Positions 35,349 to 44,029 are shown, counted from the first letter of the stretch. The stretch is DNA of 64,000 nucleotides from CAZNPH01 sp964574985 (GCA_964574985.1 CAZNPH010000001.1:282934-346933), one strand, 5' to 3'. The notes: generated by a model not told the origin, from the letters alone. Numbers and translations are program-made.

Positions 35349-37094
35349 ATGGAAAGCAAAGAGAACATACGGGCACTGGTAATGAAAAGGGCCCGTCAGT
35401 GGCTGGACAGCAACATTGATGAACAGACTGCCAATGGGATCAGGACCATGATGGAAAAGGATGAAGAAGGACTCATCGAATCCTTTTACCGCCATCTTGA
35501 GTTCGGAACCGGGGGATTAAGAGGCATTATGGGTCCGGGCACCAACAGAATGAACATATATACGGTGGGGATGGCGACACAGGGACTCTGCAATTATCTA
35601 AAATCATTTTTCTCCTCCCTGGAAAAGATCAAAGTGGTGATCGGACACGACAACAGAAACAACAGCCGGAAATTTGCAGAGACTGCGGCAAAGATCTTCT
35701 CCGCCAACGGCATAAATGTCTTTATGTTCGATTCTTTGAGGCCGACCCCTGAACTTTCATTCGCCATCAGGGAACTCGGATGCCAAAGCGGGGTTATGAT
35801 CACAGCATCTCATAATCCCAAAGAGTATAATGGTTATAAAGTATACTGGGACGACGGGGGGCAGATCATTCACCCCCATGACCGGAACATCATCGAAGAA
35901 GTAAACAGAATCACGGATATCGGGTCCATTGATTTCAATGGCAACGAAAAACTGATCGAAAACCTTGGCGAAGATTTTGACCGACGCTATATTGAAAAAC
36001 TATGTACCCTTTCTCTGTCTCCCGAGGCAATTGCCCGTCATAATGATATCAGAATCGTATATACCCCGATCCATGGAACCGGTGTCCGCCTGGTTCCCCA
36101 GGCACTGGAAAAATTCGGATTTAACAACATCATGCATATCCCTGAACAGGACATCACCGACGGGGATTTCCCCACGGTCATATCACCCAATCCTGAAGAG
36201 CCGGCAGCCCTGTCCCTGGCACTACAAAAGGCAGAAAACGCGGGAGCAGAATTGATTATGGGCACCGATCCCGATGCCGACCGGGTAGGCATTGCCGTCC
36301 CGGACCCGGAAGGGAACATGGTCCTTCTGAATGGAAACCAGACAGCAGCCCTGCTGATCTACTATCTCATCCGGAAATGGGCAGAGCAAGGCAGGCTTAA
36401 AGGAAAGGAATACATTGTAAAAACCATTGTGACCACCGAACTGCTTTCAGAGATATCCAATCATTACGGAGTAGAGCATTATGATGTCCTTACCGGTTTC
36501 AAATACATCGCCGATGTAATCAATAAACTGGAAAACAAAAAGCAGTTTATCGCCGGGGCTGAAGAAAGTTACGGATACCTGGCCGGCGACTTTATCCGGG
36601 ACAAGGATGCCGTAATGTCTTGTGCCCTGATCGCAGAAACAGCGGCATGGGCCAGAGACAACGGCAAATCACTTTTTGAATTGCTTCTGGAAATATACAG
36701 CATGTTTGGCCTGTACAGGGAAAAACTGATATCTGTATTTAAAGAAGGGAAATCCGGTGCTGAAGAAATCCGGAAAATGATGCATGCCTTCAGAACATCT
36801 CCTCCGGAAGAAATCAAGGGGTGCAGGGTAATTCAAATCCTGGATTATCAGCAAAGGATATCCCTGGACACAATAACAGGCAAAAGCTCTCCGATTGATC
36901 TCCCGGAATCCAATGTTTTGCAGTTTATCCTGGATGACGGAACCAGGATATCGATCCGTCCCTCCGGAACCGAACCCAAAATCAAATTCTATTTCAGCAC
37001 AAAAACCTCGCTGGGTTCAACGGAAAACTTCGACCGTAAAAACCGGGAGCTGGAAAAAGAAATCGACCGGATGGCTGCCGAACTTCAATTGTAA
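35349..37094 (+). CDS. Phospho-sugar mutase (phosphoglucomutase/phosphomannomutase)
   Basis: Alpha-D-phosphohexomutase of 581 residues. The active-site serine is in ITASHNPKEYNGYK, the metal loop in GTDPDADRVGIAV, the sugar-binding loop in AGAEESYGYLAGD and the phosphate-binding loop in RPSGTEPKIKFY. It would supply glucose-1-phosphate for rfbA and for UDP-glucose, which fits the operon. The specificity for glucose or mannose cannot be told. Likely last gene of the nucleotide-sugar operon. Confidence 0.93.
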   Translation: MESKENIRALVMKRARQWLDSNIDEQTANGIRTMMEKDEEGLIESFYRHLEFGTGGLRGIMGPGTNRMNIYTVGMATQGLCNYLKSFFSSLEKIKVVIGHDNRNNSRKFAETAAKIFSANGINVFMFDSLRPTPELSFAIRELGCQSGVMITASHNPKEYNGYKVYWDDGGQIIHPHDRNIIEEVNRITDIGSIDFNGNEKLIENLGEDFDRRYIEKLCTLSLSPEAIARHNDIRIVYTPIHGTGVRLVPQALEKFGFNNIMHIPEQDITDGDFPTVISPNPEEPAALSLALQKAENAGAELIMGTDPDADRVGIAVPDPEGNMVLLNGNQTAALLIYYLIRKWAEQGRLKGKEYIVKTIVTTELLSEISNHYGVEHYDVLTGFKYIADVINKLENKKQFIAGAEESYGYLAGDFIRDKDAVMSCALIAETAAWARDNGKSLFELLLEIYSMFGLYREKLISVFKEGKSGAEEIRKMMHAFRTSPPEEIKGCRVIQILDYQQRISLDTITGKSSPIDLPESNVLQFILDDGTRISIRPSGTEPKIKFYFSTKTSLGSTENFDRKNRELEKEIDRMAAELQL

Positions 37095-37104
37095 TAAGAT
37101 CACC

Positions 37105-37521
37105 CTATTCACCTATGATCTTTACCAGCACACGTTTCTTTCTTTTGCCGTCGAATTCACCGTAAAATATCTGCTCCCAGGGACCGAAATCAAGTTTCCC
37201 GTCTGTTACAGCAACCAGTACTTCCCGGCCCATAACACTGCGTTTCAGGTGAGCATCTGCATTGTCCTCAATGGTGTTGTGGTTATACTGTGAATAGGGT
37301 TTTTCCGGAGCCAGTTTTTCCAGCCATGTCTCGAAATCCTGGTGCAGGCCGGATTCGTCATCGTTAATAAACACACTGGCCGTGATGTGCATCGCGTTTA
37401 CCAGCACAACTCCTTCCTGAATACCACTTTCGGCAAGGGCTTCCTGTACCTGTGGAGTAATGTTTATGTATTGTCTTCTCTGGGGAACATTGAACCACAA
37501 TTCTTTCCGGTAACTTTTCAT
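37105..37521 (-). CDS. YjbQ-family protein (UPF0047)
   Basis: A 138-residue protein of the YjbQ/UPF0047 family, with the internal motif LVNAMHITASVFINDDE and a C-terminal GPWEQIFYGEFDGKRKKRVLVKIIG. E. coli YjbQ has weak thiamine-phosphate synthase activity; the natural role is not settled. Upstream on its strand lie the two copies of the intercistronic repeat. Confidence 0.92.
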   Translation of the reverse strand: MKSYRKELWFNVPQRRQYINITPQVQEALAESGIQEGVVLVNAMHITASVFINDDESGLHQDFETWLEKLAPEKPYSQYNHNTIEDNADAHLKRSVMGREVLVAVTDGKLDFGPWEQIFYGEFDGKRKKRVLVKIIGE

Positions 37522-37542
37522 TAGAAATGAATTTAGTTAAAT

Positions 37543-37723
37543 ATTTAAATTTCAACATGTTATAATGTCAGTTCAAATACTTTGATTTTTTGTTGCCGGC
37601 CACCCTCAGGCTGTCCACCTGCCGGGCCGGCGAACCCCCATATGTGAAACCTATGTTGGCCAATATATTCATTGCCTTTTGTCTTCAACCGGTAGCTTGC
37701 TAATGGATCGTTGATGGGGGTTT
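37543..37723 (-). repeat. Intercistronic repeat, copy 1
   Basis: 181 bases, matching copy 2 with two differences (attcattgcc against attcatggcc; gatcgttgat against gatcattgat). On the minus strand it begins AAACCCCCA and ends in AAATTTAAAT. A possible 9-base outer stem (AACCCCCA-type with its complement) and a 7-base stem GCCGGCC/GGCCGGC with an inner CAGG/CCTG hairpin are visible. The 32-base core is at 37588-37619. It sits directly before the yjbQ start codon (22 bases). Confidence 0.9.
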
Positions 37724-37746
37724 ATTCGAATATATTTAAGTTAATC

Positions 37747-37927
37747 ATTTAAATTTCAACATGTTATAATGTCAGTTCAAATACTTTGATTTTTTGTTGC
37801 CGGCCACCCTCAGGCTGTCCACCTGCCGGGCCGGCGAACCCCCATATGTGAAACCTATGTTGGCCAATATATTCATGGCCTTTTGTCTTCAACCGGTAGC
37901 TTGCTAATGGATCATTGATGGGGGTTT
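37747..37927 (-). repeat. Intercistronic repeat, copy 2
   Basis: Second copy, offset by 204 bases from copy 1, 179 of 181 bases identical. Core at 37792-37823. Same orientation as copy 1 and as the flanking minus-strand genes. Near-identity points to recent duplication or gene conversion. Confidence 0.9.
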
Positions 37928-37987
37928 CATTTTTTTGTCTTTATGTAAATGATCATTATCAACAGCACAAAAATAAGCAATCTGCAC

Positions 37988-39415
37988 TCATGACTGAAAT
38001 GTATCCAGGAATTCTCCGGGGAAATTCACCAGGTAAACTTTGGTTGTACCCCGGGTCAAAGCTGTGTACATCCACCGGAGGTAATCGATATCCATCATGT
38101 CTTTGCGCACGGCTCCCTGATCAATAAAAACCGCTTTCCACTGCCCCCCCTGGGCCTTATGACAGGTAACTGCATAAGCAAACTTCACCTGCAGGGCATT
38201 GTAAAAAGGGTGTTCCTTCAGTATGCGGCTCCTCTTGTTTCTATTCTGCGCTTCCGGGTGGTCTTCCAGTATTTTAAAGTACAATTCCTGGTTTTCTTTG
38301 CCGGACAAGGATGATGTATTGATCTTCAAGGTATCCAGTATAATCTTGGCTTCAAATTCCAGATTGTTGTAATCGGGCATTTTCAAACTCACATCAGCAA
38401 ACCGGTAGCCGTATCTTTCCTGGTACTCATGGATACCCACCACCTCAGCAATATCCCCGTTGGCAATAAAATCCATTTCTTCATAATCGTTGATCCAGAA
38501 ATAATTATTCCTGACAACCATGATCCGGTCACCGCGGCAAATCTCCTCCTCCCTCCAAAGAATGCTGTTCCTGATTCCCTGATTGTACTTATTGGCCATG
38601 TAATTGGAGCGGGTCACAACAATGGTTTCATTTTCGCCGTATTTCCCGTAGGCACTGTCTATGGTCTCTGCCAGGTGGGTACCCGGTATGGCTTCCATAT
38701 CCTCATATTTACCGGTCTGTAAAACAGGTAAATTGAGCATATTACGGGTAATGTTTTCCCGTATCCGGGTGGCATTGAAAAGGATCCCCGAATCAACCGA
38801 GTGCCTGACAATGTCCCTCAGGAAAGTCCCTTTGACCGAAAGGCCATATCCGGAAAGTACATCCGGATCCAGGGCCGGACTCAGGCTGATCCCCACAGGC
38901 GGTAACTGTGCTGTATCCCCTATCAGTATCATTTTACAACGTCGATTGTTATAAACGAACCTGATGAGATCATTCAGCAATCTGCCACTTCCGAAAATAC
39001 TGGATTCAGAAGAATGGTCGGTGATCATGCTGGCTTCGTCAACGATGAATACCGCATCGGACAGTAAATTACGGTCAAGCGAAAATTCGGCAATTCCCTC
39101 TTTTTCCCTTTTTTGGCGGTATATCCTCTTGTGGATGGTACTGGCGGACCGCCTGGAATAATTTGCAAGCACTTTTGCAGCCCTTCCGGTAGGTGCCAGA
39201 AGTACATACTGTTGCCCGGTTTGTTCCATCGTTTTTACCAGGGAACTGACCACCGTCGTTTTTCCCGTTCCTGCATAACCCTTCACCACAAGAACAACAC
39301 GTTGGTCATCACTGGTCAGAAAATTGCCCAGCAAGTCAAATAGCTCCTGCTGACTCTTGGTCGGTTCGTGATTGAGGTTGTTTCTCAGCAATTTGCCAAT
39401 GTGGGGATTTAACAT
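37988..39415 (-). CDS. RecD-like ATP-dependent DNA helicase
   Basis: A 475-residue superfamily 1B helicase. Walker A GYAGTGKTTVVSSL, Walker B AVFIVDEASMITD, motif III LIGDTAQLPPVG, and near the C-terminus TCHKAQGGQW and YTALTRGTTKVYL (motifs V and VI). It lacks the long N-terminal region of RecD2, so it is a short form typical of Bacteroidota. Likely role in repair or recombination. No RecB/RecC or AddAB genes are near. Confidence 0.92.
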   Translation of the reverse strand: MLNPHIGKLLRNNLNHEPTKSQQELFDLLGNFLTSDDQRVVLVVKGYAGTGKTTVVSSLVKTMEQTGQQYVLLAPTGRAAKVLANYSRRSASTIHKRIYRQKREKEGIAEFSLDRNLLSDAVFIVDEASMITDHSSESSIFGSGRLLNDLIRFVYNNRRCKMILIGDTAQLPPVGISLSPALDPDVLSGYGLSVKGTFLRDIVRHSVDSGILFNATRIRENITRNMLNLPVLQTGKYEDMEAIPGTHLAETIDSAYGKYGENETIVVTRSNYMANKYNQGIRNSILWREEEICRGDRIMVVRNNYFWINDYEEMDFIANGDIAEVVGIHEYQERYGYRFADVSLKMPDYNNLEFEAKIILDTLKINTSSLSGKENQELYFKILEDHPEAQNRNKRSRILKEHPFYNALQVKFAYAVTCHKAQGGQWKAVFIDQGAVRKDMMDIDYLRWMYTALTRGTTKVYLVNFPGEFLDTFQS

Positions 39416-39464
39416 TTGAAGGCAATAAATGCAATTTATAAATTTAATATTTAATTTTTTCTTT

Positions 39465-39472
39465 TAAATTTG
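39465..39472 (+). promoter_or_regulatory. Probable -7 element upstream of the 39502 gene
   Basis: TAAATTTG, an exact TAnnTTTG match, 29 bases before the ATG at 39502; no clear -33 TTTG. The preceding sequence is very AT-rich, which is usual around promoters. Confidence 0.42.
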
Positions 39473-39501
39473 CAGCCAAACTTAGTTCCAAATAATGTAA
39501 G

Positions 39502-40131
39502 ATGAAAACAGTCATCCAGGTCATTTTAACAATCGCCATTCTATTCCTTGGGTATTTACTATGGGAAAGCATTCAGACCCCAATACGGTTCAACCGGGAA
39601 AAGAATGCAAGGGAGCGGGCGACCATTCAGAGGCTGAAAGACATCAGAAGATCACAAATCTCCTTTAAATCTGAATATGACCGCTATACGGCCAGCTTCG
39701 ACACACTGATCAATTTCCTTAAGACCGACTCATTCAGGGTGGTCAAAGCCATCGGAAGTATCCCGGACAGCCTGAAAGAAGCCGGAATGACTGAAAAAGA
39801 AGCATTAAACAGAGGGTTGATTTCCAGGGACACAATCAAAATCCCGGTTCTTGATTCCCTTTTCAGAAAAACCTATCCTGTCGATTCAATCAGATACGTT
39901 CCTTACACCCGGGGGATAGAATTTGAAATGGGAGTCGGTGAGATCGAAACCGCATCAAAAGTCACCGTGAAAGTTTTCGAGGTCAAAGTTCCTTATGATA
40001 TTTTGCTGGCCGGACTCAATCCGCAGCTGATCATCAATTACAAGGAAGAACGCGAAAAGATCACGGGTTATCCTGGACTAAAGGTGGGATCGTTGACCGA
40101 AGCCACCAACAATGCAGGAAATTGGGAGTAA
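39502..40131 (+). CDS. Membrane-anchored protein of unknown function
   Basis: 209 residues, not recognised as a named family. One N-terminal membrane segment (VILTIAILFLGYLLWESI, about 6-23) is followed by a positively charged stretch rich in Arg/Lys/Glu and a periplasmic mixed alpha/beta part. The layout, with an arginine-rich stretch after one TM (REKNARERATIQRLKDIRRS), recalls pilin-like or divisome-associated anchors, but no prepilin cleavage site is clear. It is followed 13 bases later by DUF3822 and probably shares its promoter. Confidence 0.6.
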   Translation: MKTVIQVILTIAILFLGYLLWESIQTPIRFNREKNARERATIQRLKDIRRSQISFKSEYDRYTASFDTLINFLKTDSFRVVKAIGSIPDSLKEAGMTEKEALNRGLISRDTIKIPVLDSLFRKTYPVDSIRYVPYTRGIEFEMGVGEIETASKVTVKVFEVKVPYDILLAGLNPQLIINYKEEREKITGYPGLKVGSLTEATNNAGNWE

Positions 40132-40144
40132 GGGATAATCATAA

Positions 40145-40996
40145 ATGCGCATTGTCAAGTTTCTCGACCAAAGCCTGAATCCGCAAAAAAGCCAGCATTA
40201 CCAGATATTCATCCAGACCGGGCCGGATGGATTTTCCTTCTGCATACTGGACAAAAGCCGCAACAAGTTTATCGGTTTTAAACATTATGCATTGCCGGAG
40301 CATCCTTCCCGCCACAAATTGTTTGATATTTTCCAGGAAATATTTAAAAAAGAAGAGTTCTTCAAATACGAATATCATTCCGCAGGCATTATTTACAAAT
40401 CTCACCGCACCACCCTTTTACCGGCTTCCCTGTATGACAGGGACAGCCTGAAATTGTTTTATGAATTCAATCACCAGCTTGAAAAACTCGATGAACTGCA
40501 TGCCAATTATATAAAGATCCCGGATGTTTATCTTCTCTTCCCCGTGCATTCTGATTTAAGCAACATGGCCATTCAGACCTTTCCGGACATCAAATTTTAC
40601 AACCAGGCCTCTCCCCTGATAAACAATGCTCTCTCGGATGATCCCCCGGAGGGCGGAAAAGGAATATGGGCAAGTTTCCAGCAGGATTTTTTCGATGTCG
40701 TGGTCATTGACCACAGCAAACTGATCCTCCACAATACATTTCAATACAGGGATCCGAAGGATGTACTCTACTTTATCCTGTATATTTATGACAAACTGGG
40801 GCTTTCTCCTGCCGATCAGGCAACAATCCTGCTTGGGAAAGTGAACAAAAATTCCGAAATGGTTGCCTTTTTAAAAAAATACATCCGGAATGTCCGCTTC
40901 TGCAAAAGAAGCAAGCACACAGAATATTCCCATGCACTCGATCCGGTTGAGGAACATAGATTTGCAAACCTGTTCAATCTTGTCCATTGCGGATAA
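40145..40996 (+). CDS. DUF3822 family protein
   Basis: 283 residues of a family seen mainly in Bacteroidota and usually directly before rsmD, as here. No membrane span or signal peptide. The fold looks like two actin/hexokinase-like halves (FSFCILDKSRNKFIGFKHY near the start and DVVVIDHSKLILHNTFQY in the second half), in keeping with a FtsA/PilM-like ATPase superfamily; this is inferred from pattern only. Its last 10 bases overlap the rsmD start. Confidence 0.85.
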   Translation: MRIVKFLDQSLNPQKSQHYQIFIQTGPDGFSFCILDKSRNKFIGFKHYALPEHPSRHKLFDIFQEIFKKEEFFKYEYHSAGIIYKSHRTTLLPASLYDRDSLKLFYEFNHQLEKLDELHANYIKIPDVYLLFPVHSDLSNMAIQTFPDIKFYNQASPLINNALSDDPPEGGKGIWASFQQDFFDVVVIDHSKLILHNTFQYRDPKDVLYFILYIYDKLGLSPADQATILLGKVNKNSEMVAFLKKYIRNVRFCKRSKHTEYSHALDPVEEHRFANLFNLVHCG

Positions 40997-41526
40997 TCAG
41001 CGGAAAACATAAAGGAAGGCGGTTATCTCCTCCGGGCAGCATAAATACACGGCCTACAACCGATTTCGCCAAAGAAGGACTTTTTAACATTATTGGCAAT
41101 CATTTCGATTTCAACAATATGCCGGTTCTTGATCTGTTTGCCGGAACAGGCTCAATCAGCTACGAGTTTGCATCCCGGGGCGCTTTCCCCATACATACAG
41201 TTGAGGACGATCCCAGGCATTGCCGGTATATACGAAAAACCATCCGGCAACTGGAATTATCCCAGATCCGGTTGTTTCAAACGGATGCATTCACCTTCAT
41301 CCCCAAAAGCAAACTGCAATACAGGATCATTTTTGCCGATCCCCCCTATGATCTGAAACAAACCGGTCTGCTTCCCGGACTTATATTTGAAAGGGAAATG
41401 ATCCTCGATCCCGGATGGTTCGTGCTCGAACATCCGCGAAAACTTGATTTTTCGGATCATCCGTATTTTTCCGGCCACAAGAAATACGGCAACGTGCACT
41501 TCAGTTTTTTCAGTTCAAAGCCCTGA
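40987..41526 (+). CDS. rsmD: 16S rRNA (guanine-966-N2)-methyltransferase
   Basis: 179 residues with the family start MRIISGKHKGRRL, SAM-binding VLDLFAGTGSISYEF and the catalytic DPPYD (NPPY/DPPY-type) in IIFADPPYDL. It methylates G966 of 16S rRNA. The start codon is a TTG at 40987, supported by the conserved first residues. It overlaps DUF3822 by 10 bases. Confidence 0.95.
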   Translation: MRIISGKHKGRRLSPPGSINTRPTTDFAKEGLFNIIGNHFDFNNMPVLDLFAGTGSISYEFASRGAFPIHTVEDDPRHCRYIRKTIRQLELSQIRLFQTDAFTFIPKSKLQYRIIFADPPYDLKQTGLLPGLIFEREMILDPGWFVLEHPRKLDFSDHPYFSGHKKYGNVHFSFFSSKP

Positions 41527-41604
41527 CCGTTAGCTGCCTCCGTATATATTAGTCAATGGCAGTCAACAGCAGTGATTTATTAAAGTGCTTTTGCAAAATT
41601 TGCT

Positions 41605-41634
41605 TTTGGAATACGAAAAAAACATGTAATTTTG
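41605..41634 (+). promoter_or_regulatory. Promoter of tRNA-Asp
   Basis: TTTG (41605-41608) and TAATTTTG (41627-41634) separated by 18 bases, an exact Bacteroidota consensus pair. The tRNA begins at 41648, so transcription starts about 7 bases before it. Confidence 0.7.
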
Positions 41635-41647
41635 CAGGGCAAAATCC

Positions 41648-41721
41648 GGTGACGTAGTTCAGTTGGTTAGAATGCCGGCCTGTCACGCCGGAGGTCGCGA
41701 GTTCGAGTCTCGTCGTCACCG
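41648..41721 (+). tRNA. tRNA-Asp (GUC anticodon)
   Basis: A 74-base cloverleaf. Acceptor stem GGTGACG/CGTCACC, D arm GTTC...GAAT, anticodon arm CCGGC-CTGTCAC-GCCGG with GTC at 41682-41684, T arm GCGAG-TTCGAGT-CTCGT (the conserved TTCGA). The 3' CCA is not encoded. The discriminator base is G, as usual for tRNA-Asp. Confidence 0.97.
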
Positions 41722-41734
41722 CTTCAAACAAAAA

Positions 41735-41761
41735 TCCCGCAACCATGCGGGACTTTTTTTT
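41735..41761 (+). terminator. Rho-independent terminator of tRNA-Asp
   Basis: Perfect hairpin TCCCGCA-ACCA-TGCGGGA (41735-41752) followed by c and eight Ts (41754-41761), starting 13 bases after the tRNA. Confidence 0.9.
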
Positions 41762-41873
41762 CCTGATTGCGTTGCAAACCTGAAATACACAAGCAGCAGC
41801 ACGCAAGTGGGACTTTGTTTTTCTGGAAGAATTAATAATTTCCTATTTAAAAGTGAACCAAAAAATAATACAT

Positions 41874-42321
41874 CTAATCATCAATTACGTGTATAATCTG
41901 GTTATATAGTTCGGGAATCTTATTCTTAATAACATCCCATACAATCGAATAGTCAACTCCAATGTAATCGTGAATAAGTCTGTCCCTCATACCTGCCATA
42001 TTTTTCCAATTAATTGAATCATATTAAACCTTAAAATCTGCAGGTATCTTTTTTGCTGCTTCACCAATGATATCGAGACTCCTCACAACAGCACGTTTGA
42101 TTGTCTCTTCATTCAAAAAGTCATTTTTCTGATAAACCTTCTCCAGAAACGGAAAGGATAAATGAACATTCATCCCGGATGTGTTTTAGATATTCAATCG
42201 GATCCTCAGAAGCCTCTCCACTGACATAGGACCCAAATAATCCAATGTTATTTATACCAAACTTTGCCAATTCAGACTTATGTGATCTTATGGCATTTAA
42301 TATGAATTCTCTATTCTTCAT
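41874..42321 (-). pseudogene. Decayed HEPN/MNT pair, joined by a deletion
   Basis: An ATG at 42321 opens an MNT-type nucleotidyltransferase N-terminus: NREFILNAIRSHKSELAKFG then NIGLFGSYVSGEASED. The metal-binding Asp pair that should follow GS-x-x-GE is absent; the sequence passes directly into a DUF86/HEPN start, DPIEYLKHIRDECSFIL. A TGA at 42121-42123 ends this frame; one base shifted, the HEPN region continues (KNDFLNEETIKRAVVRSLDI, IGEAAKKIPADFK), meets an in-frame TAA, then goes on with NMAGMRDRLIHDYIGVD (the RX4H motif as RDRLIH) to a TAG at 41874. So it is one deletion that fuses toxin and antitoxin, one frameshift and one stop. A HEPN/MNT toxin-antitoxin that no longer works, most likely. 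Overlaps the DUF362 gene end by 11 bases. Confidence 0.82.
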
Positions 42322-43972
42322 ACAATTTTATGTCAAAGATATTTTCACTTCCTGCAACCAGGGAACCGGGCACGGAAACAAGATGTATCCCACCCGGTTC
42401 TCCGAGATTGCCGGTATACTGCTTTTTCTCAACGCCGTTCCAGTGCTCATGCACACCCAGGCTCCCTATGGGCATCCCGTCATTTTCCGGATCGTAAACG
42501 ATACCTGCCGGCCATTCAGAAGGACTTGCGGCCTGATGGATATAATCCTGGGTGGCTGCATACAGGGGATAATCACCACCCCTCAAATTGCCATGGGCAA
42601 GATACTCCTCAAACAGAAAATCGAAACCCACCGATTCCACCGCAACCGGATCCTGAGATAAAAAGAGGGATGACATCCAGTCCCCGTCAAACGGATCCAT
42701 CTGCCAGGGATAAACCACGCCGTTCCAGTTGTGACCTGTCCAGATGGCATCCACGATATATAAAACAGTATTCCCGCCCATATACCGGTTGCCAATATAA
42801 TCCACCAATTGCCTGTACTCTCCCATGTTTTCATACCCTTCGCTGGTTGGGAAACAGTAATGAAGATCCTTGCCAACATGCTGATTTTTTGCCGTCTGGC
42901 CTTTCCCCAGCACCGATCCCTGATGGTTCTTGGCCGCAATGGAAATCCCGGCCGCATCATGTGACTTCAGACAGGGCATATTGATAAAATAATCGGCCTC
43001 TTTGTAAGCCAGGGGGATAACCGAGGAAAATCTCCCGTCACTGGTATAATATTCTTTGGTGGAGGTCACCTGGGTCAGAATCCTTCCTTTTTCTCCCGTA
43101 TCATCAATGTACTTCACATCCGGGAACACGGAATGACATTTATCCCAGTAAATATCCCTGAACGTACGGAAGGGATCGCCCAGGGTAATATCTTCTTCGG
43201 CCACACCCACTTCTTCCACCAGGTGCCTGAGCAGGGCGAGCACCAGCTGGGGAGTGGCATCCATTCTGCCATTGCTATTGAATCCCAGTTGTAATGAATT
43301 GGTAACATTCACTTTGATACAGATCTTTTCACCCGGTGCATATCCCCGCAATTCCCTTCCCTTTTTCCTGTTGTGATAGGCAAACAGGGCATTCCAGGCC
43401 TCCGCAACCGTATTTTCACCGGCAATCTTTTTTATTCCGTCGGCCAGCATCTTTTCAACAACGGCCTGATCCGTGTTTTTGTCTTCAAACCAGTAATCCC
43501 CTGCCGTATTCGTACATTCTTCATTGGTAGCTTCCGGATCGCAAACCCATACCACTCTTCCCTTATAAATCCCGTACCCCTCACCCAACGGTGCATTCCT
43601 TTCATCGGTCAGTCCGGTTACCCGGGGGACGTCATTCCTTGCTTCTGCAAATCCACGGGTCAGATTTGCTGCCAGAAACCCGATGCCTCCGGCAATCCCC
43701 AGAACGAACAATGCCATGGAAACAACGTATTTCGATTTCTTCCACCTTTCCCTTGCCTTCTTCACGGAAAAAACGGCAACCAGAAATCCCGAAATCCATA
43801 ACAAAAAAGAAGACATAACAGGCGCCGCTGCCTGTACACAGGGATAGGTGATACGGCTGGGTTTCTGTATCACCCTTGCCAGGAACCACAACGTACTGGC
43901 CAGTCCGGTGACAATAAACGCGGTTTTATAAAATACTTTGTTCCCTTTCAGGTAAATCCAAAACTGTTTCAT
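42311..43972 (-). CDS. DUF362 domain membrane protein
   Basis: A protein of about 553 residues. Three membrane segments at the N-terminus (about 15-35, 45-75 and 85-105) are followed by a large soluble DUF362 domain. Recognised by INMPCLKSHDAAGISIAAKN followed by HQGSVLG, and by DAIWTGHNWNG. DUF362 domains are often found in iron-sulfur proteins, but no 4Cys ferredoxin motif is present here. The frame opens at 43996; the ATG at 43972 is chosen, though 43996 (eight codons further upstream) is possible. Function unknown. A remnant of a second copy lies just upstream (44030-44120). Confidence 0.82.
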   Translation of the reverse strand: MKQFWIYLKGNKVFYKTAFIVTGLASTLWFLARVIQKPSRITYPCVQAAAPVMSSFLLWISGFLVAVFSVKKARERWKKSKYVVSMALFVLGIAGGIGFLAANLTRGFAEARNDVPRVTGLTDERNAPLGEGYGIYKGRVVWVCDPEATNEECTNTAGDYWFEDKNTDQAVVEKMLADGIKKIAGENTVAEAWNALFAYHNRKKGRELRGYAPGEKICIKVNVTNSLQLGFNSNGRMDATPQLVLALLRHLVEEVGVAEEDITLGDPFRTFRDIYWDKCHSVFPDVKYIDDTGEKGRILTQVTSTKEYYTSDGRFSSVIPLAYKEADYFINMPCLKSHDAAGISIAAKNHQGSVLGKGQTAKNQHVGKDLHYCFPTSEGYENMGEYRQLVDYIGNRYMGGNTVLYIVDAIWTGHNWNGVVYPWQMDPFDGDWMSSLFLSQDPVAVESVGFDFLFEEYLAHGNLRGGDYPLYAATQDYIHQAASPSEWPAGIVYDPENDGMPIGSLGVHEHWNGVEKKQYTGNLGEPGGIHLVSVPGSLVAGSENIFDIKLYEE

Positions 43973-44029
43973 ATAACTTTTTAACAAAAATAGCAAAAAA
44001 CAGAAAATTCTTGAATATCAATTTCAACC

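Larger units (their letters stand above)
37522..37987. other. 466-base interval without a gene, mainly two tandem copies of the intercistronic repeat
   Basis: No open reading frame of interest. Of the interval, 37543-37723 and 37747-37927 are the two repeat copies, joined by a 23-base spacer. 37928-37987 is AT-rich and follows the helicase stop. Both flanking genes are on the minus strand. Confidence 0.85.

Noticed and set aside
37543..37927. Insertion sequence or transposon
   Set aside because: No transposase reading frame and no convincing target-site duplication; a MITE remains possible and is mentioned under the findings.
41648..41721. Phage or integrative-element attachment site at tRNA-Asp
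   Set aside because: No integrase gene and no second copy of the tRNA 3' end was found in the window.
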